64,000 nt of DNA from positions 124,001 through 188,000 of the forward strand of contig NZ_NIRR01000004.1 of the NCBI RefSeq assembly GCF_002204745.1, given 5' to 3'. The position numbers and the translations under genes were made by a program. The stretch's first letter is position 1; each line of letters starts with the position of its first letter. Below are positions 8,691 to 18,036 of this stretch, piece after piece. The DNA is from Hymenobacter amundsenii (lineage in GTDB: Bacteria; Bacteroidota; Bacteroidia; Cytophagales; Hymenobacteraceae). Below the pieces are notes generated by a model. The model saw nothing but the letters and a program-made list of their open reading frames with translations, ran no database searches and was not told where the DNA came from.

Positions 8691-9632
8691 ATGCGCGTGT
8701 TGCGCTGGTTTATGAGCCCGTTTTTCGGGCAGGAGCGGAGCTATTGGCGGGCCGTGACGGCGTGTTTTCTGGTGGCCAGCACGTTCTGGCTTCTGAACGC
8801 GCTCAACAAAACCTACACCACCCGCATCACCTATCCGCTGGCCTGCCGCTACGACGACGCCCGGTTTGTGCCGGTGCAGCCGCTGCCCCAGGAGGTGGCC
8901 CTGAACGTAACCGGCCGAGGCTGGAAGCTGCTGCGCCGCCAGCTGGCCTTCGATGTGAAGCCCGCCGAGCTGCTGCTACGTGGCCCCGCCACCCGCTACC
9001 TCACCGTCAATGCGTTGCGGCCCGCCTTGCAGCAAGCCATGGATGGGTTGCAGTTCAACTACCTGCTGGCCGATACACTCTGGGTTGACCTTGACCGGCT
9101 GGTGAGCCGCCGCCTGCCGCTGGCCCTGAGCCCGGCCACCGATGGCGCGGCGCTGCCCTATGAGGCCCGCTTCGAGCCGGCCGAAGTTACATTCAGGGGG
9201 CCTGCCAGCAAGGTGGAAAACCTGCCCGATCCTTACCCGGTGCACCTGCCCCAGGCCCCGGCTGGCTCCACCGACGGCGACATCCAGGTGCCCATCGGTG
9301 GGCCCGAGCTGGTGCGTACCAACGTGCAGGACGTGCGCGTACGCCTCGTGCGCCGCCCCGTAGTAACGCTGCCCGTTGATGTGGTGCCCGAGCTGCTCGA
9401 CGCGCCTGCGGGCCGCCAGTTTCACCTTACCCCGGCTACCGTCCGGGTGCGCCTGCAGTTCTTCCCCGAAGACACGGCGGGCTTTCGTCCCGAGCAGGTG
9501 CGGGTGCAGCTCCACTACGGCCAGTTCCTCAGTCCCACCGACTCCATCATTCGGCCATTTCTATCCGAAAAACCGCCCCAGGTTCGCGGCTACCTGGTCC
9601 TGACCCGGGGCGTGCGCGTGCGAAGCAAGTGA
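8691..9632 (+). CDS. YbbR/CdaR-like domain protein
   Basis: From ATG 8691 the protein has about 313 residues: one N-terminal membrane helix (about 16-35, AVTACFLVASTFWLLNALNK), then repeated beta-rich YbbR-like units outside the membrane (EVALNVTGRGWKLL, then VTFRGPASKVENLPDP). YbbR/CdaR proteins in Firmicutes regulate the diadenylate cyclase CdaA; in Bacteroidetes the role is unproven. The open frame extends upstream to 8526, but that part looks non-coding. GTG at 8670 is another possible start. The gene lies between yajC and coaE, the usual Bacteroidetes order. Confidence 0.75.
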   Translation: MRVLRWFMSPFFGQERSYWRAVTACFLVASTFWLLNALNKTYTTRITYPLACRYDDARFVPVQPLPQEVALNVTGRGWKLLRRQLAFDVKPAELLLRGPATRYLTVNALRPALQQAMDGLQFNYLLADTLWVDLDRLVSRRLPLALSPATDGAALPYEARFEPAEVTFRGPASKVENLPDPYPVHLPQAPAGSTDGDIQVPIGGPELVRTNVQDVRVRLVRRPVVTLPVDVVPELLDAPAGRQFHLTPATVRVRLQFFPEDTAGFRPEQVRVQLHYGQFLSPTDSIIRPFLSEKPPQVRGYLVLTRGVRVRSK

Positions 9633-9706
9633 GTTTGGGTGGGCTGCGTTTTGGGCGTTAATCCAGAGCGAAGCCTACTAGAAACCACCCACCAAAAACT
9701 AATCAG

Positions 9707-10318
9707 ATGCTTAAAATCGGAATTACGGGCGGAATCGGTTCGGGCAAGAGCATTGTGGGGCGGCTGTTTCGGGTGCTGGGCGTCCCGCTCTACGATTCCG
9801 ACAGCCGGGCCAAGGCCATGATGGCTCACGACCCGCAGCTACGGCAGGAACTAACGGCTGCCTTCGGCCCCGAAACTTTCGATGCTGCCGGCTGCCTCGA
9901 CCGCGCCTATTTGGCCCGCGTCGCCTTTTCCGACTCTGCCCAGCTGGCTCGCCTTAACGCCCTGGTGCATCCGCACGTGGGTCGCGACTTCGCCGCCTGG
10001 GCCACGGCCCGCCAGGCCGAGGGCCACACCTACGTGCTCAAGGAAGCCGCGTTGCTCTACGAGTCGGGAGCCGACCGCCAACTCGACCGTATCATCACCG
10101 TATTCGCGCCCCAGCCCCTGCGCCAGGCCCGGGTGCTACGCCGCGACCCCCACCGCACGGCCCAGGATGTGCTCACCATCATCGGCAAGCAGCTCAGCGA
10201 GGAAGAAAAGCTGGCCCGCGCCAACTACGTGGTGCGCAACGACGACGAGCACTTGCTCATCCCGCAGGTGCTACGGCTGGATGAGGAGTTAAAGCAGCTG
10301 GCAGGGCAGGCAGGATAG
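9707..10318 (+). CDS. coaE: Dephospho-CoA kinase
   Basis: CoaE performs the last step of coenzyme A synthesis, phosphorylating the 3'-OH of dephospho-CoA with ATP. The 203-residue protein has the P-loop GITGGIGSGKS at residues 5-15, YDSDSRAK near 36, LVHPHVGRDF and KEAALLYESG in the substrate region, and the lid RVLRRD. Length and motifs are normal. It closes the plus-strand cluster and is followed by a palindromic repeat and a convergent gene. Confidence 0.95.
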   Translation: MLKIGITGGIGSGKSIVGRLFRVLGVPLYDSDSRAKAMMAHDPQLRQELTAAFGPETFDAAGCLDRAYLARVAFSDSAQLARLNALVHPHVGRDFAAWATARQAEGHTYVLKEAALLYESGADRQLDRIITVFAPQPLRQARVLRRDPHRTAQDVLTIIGKQLSEEEKLARANYVVRNDDEHLLIPQVLRLDEELKQLAGQAG

Positions 10319-10325
10319 AGAAACG

Positions 10326-10398
10326 GTCATGCTGAGCGAAGCCAGGGTAGCCAGGGTAGAGATTCTTCGACTGCGGCTGCGCCTTCGCTCAGCATAAC
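10326..10398. repeat. GTCATGCTGAGCGAAG-type inverted repeat
   Basis: GTCATGCTGAGCGAAG at 10326 and CTTCGCTCAGCAT at 10383 are mirror copies flanking a 40-base spacer with TTCGACTGCGGC. It lies between convergent coaE and the GNAT-like gene. Related elements occur at 59651 and 62981. Confidence 0.7.
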
Positions 10399-10406
10399 TT
10401 TCTCTT

Positions 10407-11582
10407 TTACCGAATAATCGGGCTGCGTTCGAACTCCCGTTCCCGATCGAATAAATACCGGTAGGTGACGTGGGTTTTAAAAATGCGCGCCCCGATGGAG
10501 CGCGTGACGGCCAGCATCCGGGGGTTGAAATCCCCAATCCAGTTCATCTCGATATCCTGGTAGCCGGCGCGCATGAATTCGGCGCGGGCGTGCACCATCA
10601 GGGCACTCTCAACGCCCTGGCCCTGCCAGGCGGGTACCACGCCGAAGATGACGCCGAACATCTTTTTATCGGACCGCGCCTGGTATTTACGCTTTTCCCA
10701 AAGAAAGCGCAGCTTGCTGAGCAGTCCGAAACGGGGGCTGACGTGCTTAAAAAGCTGGTTTAGCTCGGGTAAGCTCACGAAGAAAGCTACGGGCTCATCG
10801 TGGTGGTAAGCAAACCAGAGCAGGCGCTCATCGAGCACCGGCTGCATCTGCTTCACCAAGTCGCGGGCCTTATCTAGGCTCATGGGGCTGATGCCGCTGT
10901 GGTTGGCCCAGGCCAGGTTATAGACGTGGTGGAAATCGTGGGCTAGCTTCTCGGCATTGCGCTTGCGGGCGTGCTCGAACCGAAACGTGGGGTACTGTTG
11001 GGCGTACTTGTCGAAGGCCTTGTAAAACGCTTGGTGCAGGGGCGCGGCTACCTCACGGTAGCAGGTGTATTGGCGGAAATATATCTCGAAGCCATACTGC
11101 TCGAACAACTGCTGGTAGTAAGGCTGGTGGAAGAACATGCCGTAGTTGGGCTCGGTGAAGCCATCGGTGAGCAGGCCCCAGAACCGGTCCCGCTCACCAA
11201 AGTTGATGGGGCCGTCCATGGCGGCCAGGCCCCGGGAGGCCAGCCATTGGTGGCAGGCCTCAAACAGGATATTGGCAGCGGTCTGGTCGTCTTCGCACTC
11301 AAAAAAGCCCATGCCACCCACTCGCAGCGTTGGGTCAGACTGGGGTGCCTCGTGGTTGATGAAGGCTGCCACCCGCCCGATAGTCGTGCCGGCCTCGTCG
11401 GTGAGCACCCAGCGGATGGCCTCGCCGTGGGCGAAATTCGGATTTTTGGCTGGGTCGAACACGGCTTCAATTTCCGGGTCGAGGGGCGAAATCCACTGGG
11501 GCTGGTTTTGGTAAAGGCGGGCCGGCAGGTCGAGAAACTGGCGAACGAGGGCGGGGGAAGTAACTTCGAGCAGCAGAGGCAT
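10407..11582 (-). CDS. GNAT-like N-acetyltransferase family protein (YghO-like)
   Basis: The 391-residue protein resembles the large GNAT-like proteins annotated as YghO or hypothetical N-acetyltransferases. It starts VTSPALVRQFLDLPARLYQN, followed by WVLTDEAGTTIGRVAAFINH, FFECEDDQTAANILFEA and MDGPINFGERDRFWGLLTDG. A second acetyltransferase-like half near the C-terminus contains VVPAWQGQGVESALMVH, similar to an acetyl-CoA pyrophosphate loop, and EMNWIGDFNPRML. Substrate is unknown. It is convergent with coaE and is transcribed in the same direction as the glycosyltransferase pair upstream. Confidence 0.7.
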   Translation of the reverse strand: MPLLLEVTSPALVRQFLDLPARLYQNQPQWISPLDPEIEAVFDPAKNPNFAHGEAIRWVLTDEAGTTIGRVAAFINHEAPQSDPTLRVGGMGFFECEDDQTAANILFEACHQWLASRGLAAMDGPINFGERDRFWGLLTDGFTEPNYGMFFHQPYYQQLFEQYGFEIYFRQYTCYREVAAPLHQAFYKAFDKYAQQYPTFRFEHARKRNAEKLAHDFHHVYNLAWANHSGISPMSLDKARDLVKQMQPVLDERLLWFAYHHDEPVAFFVSLPELNQLFKHVSPRFGLLSKLRFLWEKRKYQARSDKKMFGVIFGVVPAWQGQGVESALMVHARAEFMRAGYQDIEMNWIGDFNPRMLAVTRSIGARIFKTHVTYRYLFDREREFERSPIIR

Positions 11583-11633
11583 ACGGAACGAATAAGGGCG
11601 ACAAACCAGGCCGGAGCCGCAGTGGGCGGCAAG

Positions 11634-13250
11634 TTACGGCAGTTTGGCCGGCCTGGGCCAGGTGGTGGTGTAGAGCACCGAAAGAATGGTCAGCCCGTCA
11701 GCCCGCACGGCGTAAACCTCGCGGCCCAACGCCGCTGGGGGCGGCCCCGCCCACCGTCGGTACCCGAACAAGTGGTAACGGCCGGGCCCTGGCGGCACCA
11801 GATGGATGCGCCGTTGGTCGGCGGGCGGTAGCCAGACCAAGTTGTTGACGAAGGGCCGCTGCTCGGCTGCGGCCACGTAAATGGGCCCGGTTGGGTGGCG
11901 GCGCACCAGGTATTCCAGCCCCTGCCGGTATGCCAGCCCCCAGTAGTCGCGCTCGAAGCCATACGCCACCTGCCGGGGCGTCAGGAAGCTGAAATACACC
12001 TGCTGGTAAGGGTGCATCCGCACCATCCGGCCGGCTGTTACGGCCATTTCCAACCCAGTCAGCAGCCCCAGCACTACCAGCACTGGCCGCCCCCAGCGGT
12101 GCAGCTTCCCCCAGGCCCAAAGCTGCCGCCCTGCCGAGACGGCTAGGAGCAGCAACGCCGGATACGTGAAATACAAGTGCCGCCAGCCGTCGTAAATAAC
12201 GGAGTGCAGGCCAATAACCAGTAGAAAAGGGAGCAGCAGCCAGCCTCCGAACAGCAGATCGAGGCGTCCGTCGAGCGTCCGCAGGCGGGCCAATGGTCGG
12301 CGCAGCAGTCGGCCCGCGGCCAAGCCCAGGCCCAGCAGTGCCCCCACCGAGTAGGCTACTGGGGTCGTTATCAGCAGCCAAACGGGCGCATAGTGCCAGG
12401 GCAGGTGCTGGGCCGCCACCAACTGGCCTCCATATAGTACCACACCCTGCCATTTGGCGTAGTGGCTCAGGTTGTAAAAGGCCGTCAGGAAGTGGTGAAA
12501 TGGAGCCGCCCACAAGTAGGGCCAGCCTGCTACGGTAGCTCCGGCGGCAGCCAGCAGGTAGGTGCCCGCAGCACCGGTTACGCGCCAAGCGCCGCCAGCT
12601 GGCCGGGTGGGTAGCAGGATTTCCAGCCCCAGCATGGCCAGCGTGAAAGGCACCAGCAACACCCCCATCAGCCGTAGGTCGGTGGCGACGGCCGTGGCCA
12701 AGCCGTGCACGAGGGCGCGGCCGAGGGTAGGACGCTTCAGCAGGCGGGCCAGCGTGTACATGCCCACCGTAAAGGCCGCCAGAAACCCCACGTCTTTGGT
12801 ATTGTAGAAGGATTCGGCGAACAGGCGGGGCGAAAGCACGAACAGCACTACTGGCAACAGCGCCAGGTAAGCGTCGCGCAGCCTGATTCGGGCCAGCCCG
12901 TAAAGCGCCCACAATCCACCCATGCTAAGCAGCAGGGTAATTCCGTGGCGCACGAGGTAGTAAGTGTGGTTGACCTGCTCGCCGGGTAGGCCCAAGGTGA
13001 AGCGCGCCACCAACGCCATGGGCAACTCGAACAGCACCCCGTGGTCGCTATCAATGTGCTGGGCTAGGTCGATGGGCTTGCGCCCCAGAGCCAGATCGGC
13101 CAGATAGCGCAAGCTTACCAGCCCGTTGCGGTAGTCGACCGGCTCATCCCACGATACCCCGTAGTCGGCCACCAGCGTGCTGCCTGCCAGCAACAGCAGC
13201 CCGAAAAAGAGCCCGATCAACCAGGAACGACGAACCTCGGCCCGCATCAC
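11634..13250 (-). CDS. Membrane glycosyltransferase, GT39/ArnT-like (copy B)
   Basis: This 538-residue multi-spanning protein has the N-terminal loop DYGVSWDEPVDYRNGL after the first helix; the acidic DE there fits the catalytic loop of PMT/ArnT-type (GT39 or GT-C) enzymes that use polyprenyl-phosphate sugars. About ten further hydrophobic segments follow, and a C-terminal soluble part begins at the phrase YGFERDYWGLAYRQGLEYL. It is a paralog of the upstream gene, whose stop overlaps this start by 4 bases (ATGA), so the pair is translationally coupled. The acceptor may be a lipid or cell-surface polymer; the sequence does not say which. Confidence 0.75.
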   Translation of the reverse strand: MMRAEVRRSWLIGLFFGLLLLAGSTLVADYGVSWDEPVDYRNGLVSLRYLADLALGRKPIDLAQHIDSDHGVLFELPMALVARFTLGLPGEQVNHTYYLVRHGITLLLSMGGLWALYGLARIRLRDAYLALLPVVLFVLSPRLFAESFYNTKDVGFLAAFTVGMYTLARLLKRPTLGRALVHGLATAVATDLRLMGVLLVPFTLAMLGLEILLPTRPAGGAWRVTGAAGTYLLAAAGATVAGWPYLWAAPFHHFLTAFYNLSHYAKWQGVVLYGGQLVAAQHLPWHYAPVWLLITTPVAYSVGALLGLGLAAGRLLRRPLARLRTLDGRLDLLFGGWLLLPFLLVIGLHSVIYDGWRHLYFTYPALLLLAVSAGRQLWAWGKLHRWGRPVLVVLGLLTGLEMAVTAGRMVRMHPYQQVYFSFLTPRQVAYGFERDYWGLAYRQGLEYLVRRHPTGPIYVAAAEQRPFVNNLVWLPPADQRRIHLVPPGPGRYHLFGYRRWAGPPPAALGREVYAVRADGLTILSVLYTTTWPRPAKLP

Positions 13251-15034
13251 TGGGAAAAAGGAGAAACGAGCACAGGCGGCGACTCTGTCGGCGAGTTGGG
13301 CTGCCGCAGGTGCCGGACCCGCGACGGTACTTCCGTTTCAGGAAGACGAGCCGGCGGCGCAGCCACCTTAGCCCGCCGGAACACCGACAGTACTTTCAGC
13401 CCGCCCGCCCGGATGACGTACACTTCGGCCCCCAGCGAATCGCGGTACGATTGGGGGTGCCACCGGTAATTGGTGAGGTAGTAACGGGCGGCGGGCGTAT
13501 GCACGTACTGGAGCCGGGTGCGGGCGTCGGGCTGAATGATGAGCGAATTGTTGTAGAGCGGGTAGTGCCAGAACGTGTTCACGGTGAGCGTAGGGGCCGC
13601 GTCATGAGTAGTTATCCACTCCAGCCCCTGCCGGAAACTCAGCCCCCAATAGTCGCGCTCGAACAGGCGCTCGGCTACGGAGCCGGGCAGAAAGCTAAAG
13701 TACACGTTGCCGTGCGGATGCATTTGCACTTGCCGCACCACTGTGTGGCCCGTTTCGAACAGGGCCAGGGCCAGCGCCAGCCGGGCCACCAGCCGGCCCT
13801 GGCTGGCCGCTGGCTTCCGGCTCCAGCGCAGCAGCGCCCGCGCCCCGTAGGTGGCCCACAGCAGCAAGGCCGGGTAAATGAAGTAGAGGTGGCGCCAGCT
13901 TTCGTACACCACAGCGTGGGTGCCAATAACCACCAGCACCGGGGCCAGCAGCCAAGCTGCTACCAGCACCACCGTGCGCCCGGCTGGAGCCGCCAGCGTC
14001 GCTCGCCCGCCCCGCCGGAGCGCCAGCGCGGCCGCACTCAGCAGGCCCACAGTCGCCCCCAACGAGTAGGGCAGCGGAATCGTGACCAGCATCCAGACCG
14101 GGATATAGTGCCAGGGTAACTGTTGTACCGTCAGGAACTGGCCCAGGTAGAAGTTGGTGAACGGCCACGGGTAGTGCACGGCGTGGGAGCTGACGGCCAG
14201 CAGTTCGGACAGCGAGTGGGCCCACAGATAGGGCCAGCCCGCTACAATACCGGCCAGGGCAGCCACGGCGCTCAGCAACCCCAACCGCCCGTAGGCCGGG
14301 CGGGCAGCCCCAGGCTCAGGAACTTCAAACCAAGCGGTCAGTCCCAGCCCCAAAGCCGTAAACAACAGCAGTTGCAGGCCCTGCACCCGGATATCGACGG
14401 CCAGGGCTACGGCCAGCCCGTGCACCAACGCCCGGCCCGCGGTGGGGCGCTCCAGCAGCCGCAGCAGCGTGTGCATAGCCAGGGTAAAGCAGGCCATGTA
14501 CACAATGTCTTTGCCGTTGTAGAAGGCCTCGGCGAAGAAGCGCGGCGAGGCTACCAGCAGCGCCGCCGCCAGCAGGCCCCAGCGCCAGTCGGCCAGCCAG
14601 CGCCGGCCCAGCTGGTAAAGCGCCCACACCCCTACCGCGAATACGCCAAATACCATTGTATGGCGCACCAGAAAGTAGGAACGCGAGTCGTGGTCGGTGA
14701 GGGCGTAGCTGACCACCACGGCGGCCATTTCGAATAGCGGCCCGTGGTGGGCATCCGGGAAGTCGCGGATGTCGGGCGTGGCCACAAAGGTGGGGTGGTG
14801 GCGTAGGCCTTCACCCACGGGCAGCAGGCTGGCCAGGTATTTCAGGTTGACTAGGCCGTTGAGGTGGTTGTTGGGCTCATCCCACGACACGCCGTAGTCG
14901 TTCACCAGCAATACCCCGGCCAGCAGCAGCAACCCAAAAAACAGGATTTCGGCCAGCCGCCGGCCCCGGGCTTCGGATGCCGCAACCAACGGCGCTGCAA
15001 CGGGCGCGGCAGTAGAAGTAGATGGACTAAACAT
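13247..15034 (-). CDS. Membrane glycosyltransferase, GT39/ArnT-like (copy A)
   Basis: The 595-residue protein shares its layout with the downstream gene: DYGVSWDEPNNHLNGL after helix one, SPRFFAEAFYNGKDIVYMA, LPWHYIPVWMLVTIPLPYS, and a C-terminal FERDYWGLSFRQGLEW stretch. These identify a GT-C fold enzyme of the PMT/ArnT group, acting in the inner membrane on the periplasmic side. An alanine/threonine-rich N-terminus of about 25 residues precedes the first helix. It is followed with a 4-base overlap by its paralog, which suggests either two sugar specificities or a heteromeric enzyme. Confidence 0.75.
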   Translation of the reverse strand: MFSPSTSTAAPVAAPLVAASEARGRRLAEILFFGLLLLAGVLLVNDYGVSWDEPNNHLNGLVNLKYLASLLPVGEGLRHHPTFVATPDIRDFPDAHHGPLFEMAAVVVSYALTDHDSRSYFLVRHTMVFGVFAVGVWALYQLGRRWLADWRWGLLAAALLVASPRFFAEAFYNGKDIVYMACFTLAMHTLLRLLERPTAGRALVHGLAVALAVDIRVQGLQLLLFTALGLGLTAWFEVPEPGAARPAYGRLGLLSAVAALAGIVAGWPYLWAHSLSELLAVSSHAVHYPWPFTNFYLGQFLTVQQLPWHYIPVWMLVTIPLPYSLGATVGLLSAAALALRRGGRATLAAPAGRTVVLVAAWLLAPVLVVIGTHAVVYESWRHLYFIYPALLLWATYGARALLRWSRKPAASQGRLVARLALALALFETGHTVVRQVQMHPHGNVYFSFLPGSVAERLFERDYWGLSFRQGLEWITTHDAAPTLTVNTFWHYPLYNNSLIIQPDARTRLQYVHTPAARYYLTNYRWHPQSYRDSLGAEVYVIRAGGLKVLSVFRRAKVAAPPARLPETEVPSRVRHLRQPNSPTESPPVLVSPFSQ

Positions 15035-15072
15035 GCGGCACGAATAACGGCCAAAGCCGGCCTAAAACAAAA

Positions 15073-15100
15073 AAGGACTGCCCAAGCGGGCAGTCCTTTC
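15073..15100 (-). terminator. Rho-independent terminator of the tRNA-Val pair
   Basis: GGACTGCCC pairs with GGGCAGTCC around an AAGC loop. On the minus strand it is followed by TTTTTTGTTTT, so it ends the tRNA transcript before the glycosyltransferase gene. Confidence 0.85.
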
Positions 15101-15107
15101 GTTGTGT

Positions 15108-15181
15108 GGGAGATACTGGGTTCGAACCAGTGACCCTCTGCTTGTAAGGCAGATGCTCTGAACCAGCTGAGCTAATCTCCC
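15108..15181 (-). tRNA. tRNA-Val (anticodon TAC), copy 2
   Basis: The minus strand folds as a 74-base cloverleaf: acceptor GGGAGAT/ATCTCCC, D-stem GCTC/GAGC, anticodon stem TCTGC/GCAGA with loop CTTACAA (anticodon TAC) and T-stem ACTGG/CCAGT with loop TTCGAAC. CCA is not encoded. It is identical to the copy at 15208-15281. Confidence 0.97.
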
Positions 15182-15207
15182 GGGGGGTGAGCGTACTAAA
15201 GAAAAGT

Positions 15208-15281
15208 GGGAGATACTGGGTTCGAACCAGTGACCCTCTGCTTGTAAGGCAGATGCTCTGAACCAGCTGAGCTAATCTCCC
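15208..15281 (-). tRNA. tRNA-Val (anticodon TAC), copy 1
   Basis: This cloverleaf is identical to that of the downstream copy 26 bases away. On the minus strand, CATATTTGCC at about 15304-15313, with TTTTCG upstream, is a plausible promoter whose start would fall just before the mature 5' end. Both tRNAs are probably cut from one transcript. Confidence 0.97.
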
Positions 15282-15435
15282 GATGGGCGTATCCCGTTTG
15301 GGATGGCAAATATGGCGGGTCGTTTTCGAAAACGCAACTCTTTATCCCATCTTTGAGGCAGGAAATTTTTGTAATCCGCCCGCGAAACGTGGGAAAGAGC
15401 TGTGAGTCAGAAATTTCAGCTACATCAGGAAGGAA

Positions 15436-17946
15436 GTGCCGGTGCGTAGATTGGGTAAATATTTTTTGCTGACGCTGCTTTTTTTGGTCAGCACCGCCGC
15501 GTTGGGGCTGTGGTTGGGGCAGGACCGCATCATCGGCCTGTTCGTGGCCGGCCTCAACGAGCACCTCGCCGTGCCGGTGCGCGCCAGCCGCCTCGAAGTA
15601 TCGGTGCTCGACCAGTTCCCGCGCCTTTCCATTACGCTGCACGATGTGGTGATGCAGGGTTCGGTGGCCGCCGATACGACCAAGCTGGTGCGGGCTCGCC
15701 GCCTGTTCTGCGCCTTCGACGCCCTCGATGTGCTGCGCGGCCGCTACCGCATCCGCCGCCTCACCCTCGCCGACGGCCAGCTCAACGTGCGCCGCGACGC
15801 GACCGGCCAGCCCAACTACCTCATCCTCAAACCCGACACGGCCGCTGCCGCCGACGAGCCCTTCGCGCTCGAACTGAAAGGCATCCGGCTGGAGCGCGTG
15901 CGGGCCACTTATGCCGACGCGGCCCGCCAGCAGTATTTCGCCCTGCAAACCCCCGACCTGCGGGCCGCCGTGAGCCTGGACGGCCCGCGCATCGACGTGT
16001 CCGCTACCGGGGCGGCCCACCTCGAAACCATCCGCCTGGGCTCCGATGACTACTTCCGGGCCAAAGACGTGCAACTGAACGTTCTGCTGCGCATTGACCG
16101 GGCGGAGCAGCTCGTCACCATCCGGCCCTCCGAAATCAAGGTGGGGCCGGCGGCTTATTCGGTGGCGGGTACGGTTGGGTATGCTGGGGCTCCGCAGCTA
16201 AACCTGACTGCGGCCGCCCGCCAGGCCAACCTGCGGGCAGTACTGGCGCTGTTGCCGCCCCGCCTCACGCAACGGGTGGCCGGCTACCGCAGTCGGGGGC
16301 AGGTGTATTTTGAGGGCACCGTGCGCGGCGAATGGTCAGCGGCCCGCAACCCGGCCGTGGAGGTGCGGTTCGGGTGCCGGGAAGCCTCGTTTTTTCATCC
16401 CGAATACCGCCAGCAAGTGGAGCACGTGAGCCTGACCGGCCGGTTTAGCAACGGGGTGGCCCACGAGGCGGCTTCGGCGGTGCTGGAGCTGAAAGCGGTG
16501 CGCGGGCAGCTGGCCGGCTGGCCCTTCAGTGGCGATTTACGGCTCGATAACCTGGCCCAGCCCGTTATCAACCTCAACCTGCAAGCCGAATTGGACGTAG
16601 CCCGGGCCCTGAAGTTCTTCCCGGTCGCGGCTATCCAGTCGGCGGCCGGGACGGCCAGCTTACGGCTGGCCCTGCACGGGCCGCTGGCCGCGTTGCGCCG
16701 CCGGCCCACCGCCCGGCAGGCCAGCGGCGAGTTGAGCCTGCGAGCCGTTACGCTCCGCTTGCGCGACCTGCGCCAGCCCTTTACTGGCCTCAGCGGCCAG
16801 CTCCGGCTAAGCGGCTCCGACGTAACCGTGCCCACCATGCAGGGCCGCCTGGGCAACTCCGACTTCCGGGGGCGCGGCACGGTGCGTAATGCCACCGGCT
16901 GGGCCTTGGGGCCGAACCAACCCCTGCGCATCGAGGCTACCATTGCCTCCCAGCTGCTCGATTTCAACCAGCTCCTGTACGCCTACCAACCGGCCGGCGG
17001 CGGTGGGGCGGCGGGTGCCTCCGGGACCAGCGGCGGCCTGCACGTGCCCGCCCGGCTGGTGCTCGACGTGCAAACCCAGGCCCGGCAGGTGCGCTACCGC
17101 CGGTTACGGGGCCGAAATCTGCGTGGCACATTACGACTGCAAAACCGGGTGTTCAGCTCGCCGGGCCTGGCCCTGAGGGCCGCCGGGGGGCAACTTAGTG
17201 TGCGCGGCACCGTGGATGCCCGCCAACCCCAGCTGCTGAAAGCCAGCACCGTGGCCAGCTGCCAGCAGGTGCCGCTGGACAGCTTGTTCTACGTGTTCGA
17301 AGATTTTGGCCAGCGGTTCATTACCAGCCGCCACCTGCGGGGCACGCTCACGGCCTCAGCCGAATCGGATACGTATTTTGATGGCCAGCTGAGCCCGCTG
17401 CCCGACCGGCTCGAAGCCCAGATAAAAGCCACCGTGCGCCAGGGCGAGCTGCTCAATTTCGAGCCCTTGCAGAAGCTGAGTCTGGTGGCCGACCGGGCCA
17501 CGCTGCGCCATTTGCGCTTTGCCGAGCTGCACAACGATTTCTACATCCAGAGCCGCACGGTGTACATTCCGGAAATGGACATCCGCTCCAATGTGCGGGC
17601 CGCGGCCCTAATTCGCATCACCGGCACGCACACCTTCGACCAGCAGCTCGACTACCATGTGCGGATTCCGCTGCTACCGGGTCTGCTGCCGCGGGCCGCG
17701 GCCCGCGCCGATGGGCCCACGCTGGGGCTGGCCATCCGGGGCACCGAAAGCAACTTCACGGTGCGCTACGAAACGGCCCGCCCTGGGCGCCCGGCCGCGA
17801 GTCCGCCGGTAGCGGGGCCGTCGGCCGCGGCCGGCTCAGCCGAGTCGGCGCCGGTTGCGGCCCCCCGGCCCCGGCCGACGTGGGAGCTGAAAAAGCCGGT
17901 GAAAAAACCTGCCGAGCCTCAGCCAGGCGGTTATTTTGAATTCTGA
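15436..17946 (+). CDS. AsmA family outer-membrane biogenesis protein
   Basis: The 836-residue protein has one N-terminal membrane anchor (about 7-28, YFLLTLLFLVSTAALGLW) and then a long beta-rich periplasmic part. The region after the anchor, with VRASRLEVSVLDQFPRLSIT and LHDVVMQGS, is the classic AsmA N-terminal motif. AsmA-like proteins bridge the periplasm and help phospholipid transport to, or assembly of, the outer membrane. The tail (about 780-836) is proline/alanine-rich and charged. The start is GTG at 15436; GTG at 15442, which sits better relative to the AGGAAG before it, is equally possible. Confidence 0.82.
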   Translation: MPVRRLGKYFLLTLLFLVSTAALGLWLGQDRIIGLFVAGLNEHLAVPVRASRLEVSVLDQFPRLSITLHDVVMQGSVAADTTKLVRARRLFCAFDALDVLRGRYRIRRLTLADGQLNVRRDATGQPNYLILKPDTAAAADEPFALELKGIRLERVRATYADAARQQYFALQTPDLRAAVSLDGPRIDVSATGAAHLETIRLGSDDYFRAKDVQLNVLLRIDRAEQLVTIRPSEIKVGPAAYSVAGTVGYAGAPQLNLTAAARQANLRAVLALLPPRLTQRVAGYRSRGQVYFEGTVRGEWSAARNPAVEVRFGCREASFFHPEYRQQVEHVSLTGRFSNGVAHEAASAVLELKAVRGQLAGWPFSGDLRLDNLAQPVINLNLQAELDVARALKFFPVAAIQSAAGTASLRLALHGPLAALRRRPTARQASGELSLRAVTLRLRDLRQPFTGLSGQLRLSGSDVTVPTMQGRLGNSDFRGRGTVRNATGWALGPNQPLRIEATIASQLLDFNQLLYAYQPAGGGGAAGASGTSGGLHVPARLVLDVQTQARQVRYRRLRGRNLRGTLRLQNRVFSSPGLALRAAGGQLSVRGTVDARQPQLLKASTVASCQQVPLDSLFYVFEDFGQRFITSRHLRGTLTASAESDTYFDGQLSPLPDRLEAQIKATVRQGELLNFEPLQKLSLVADRATLRHLRFAELHNDFYIQSRTVYIPEMDIRSNVRAAALIRITGTHTFDQQLDYHVRIPLLPGLLPRAAARADGPTLGLAIRGTESNFTVRYETARPGRPAASPPVAGPSAAAGSAESAPVAAPRPRPTWELKKPVKKPAEPQPGGYFEF

Positions 17947-18036
17947 GATGCCGCCGCTTTTACCGAGGCCAACCTCAACTGGCGCTGGTGCGTTAAGGGA
18001 TGAAATTATTATCCACCTCCCTTTCCTTTCCTGAAC

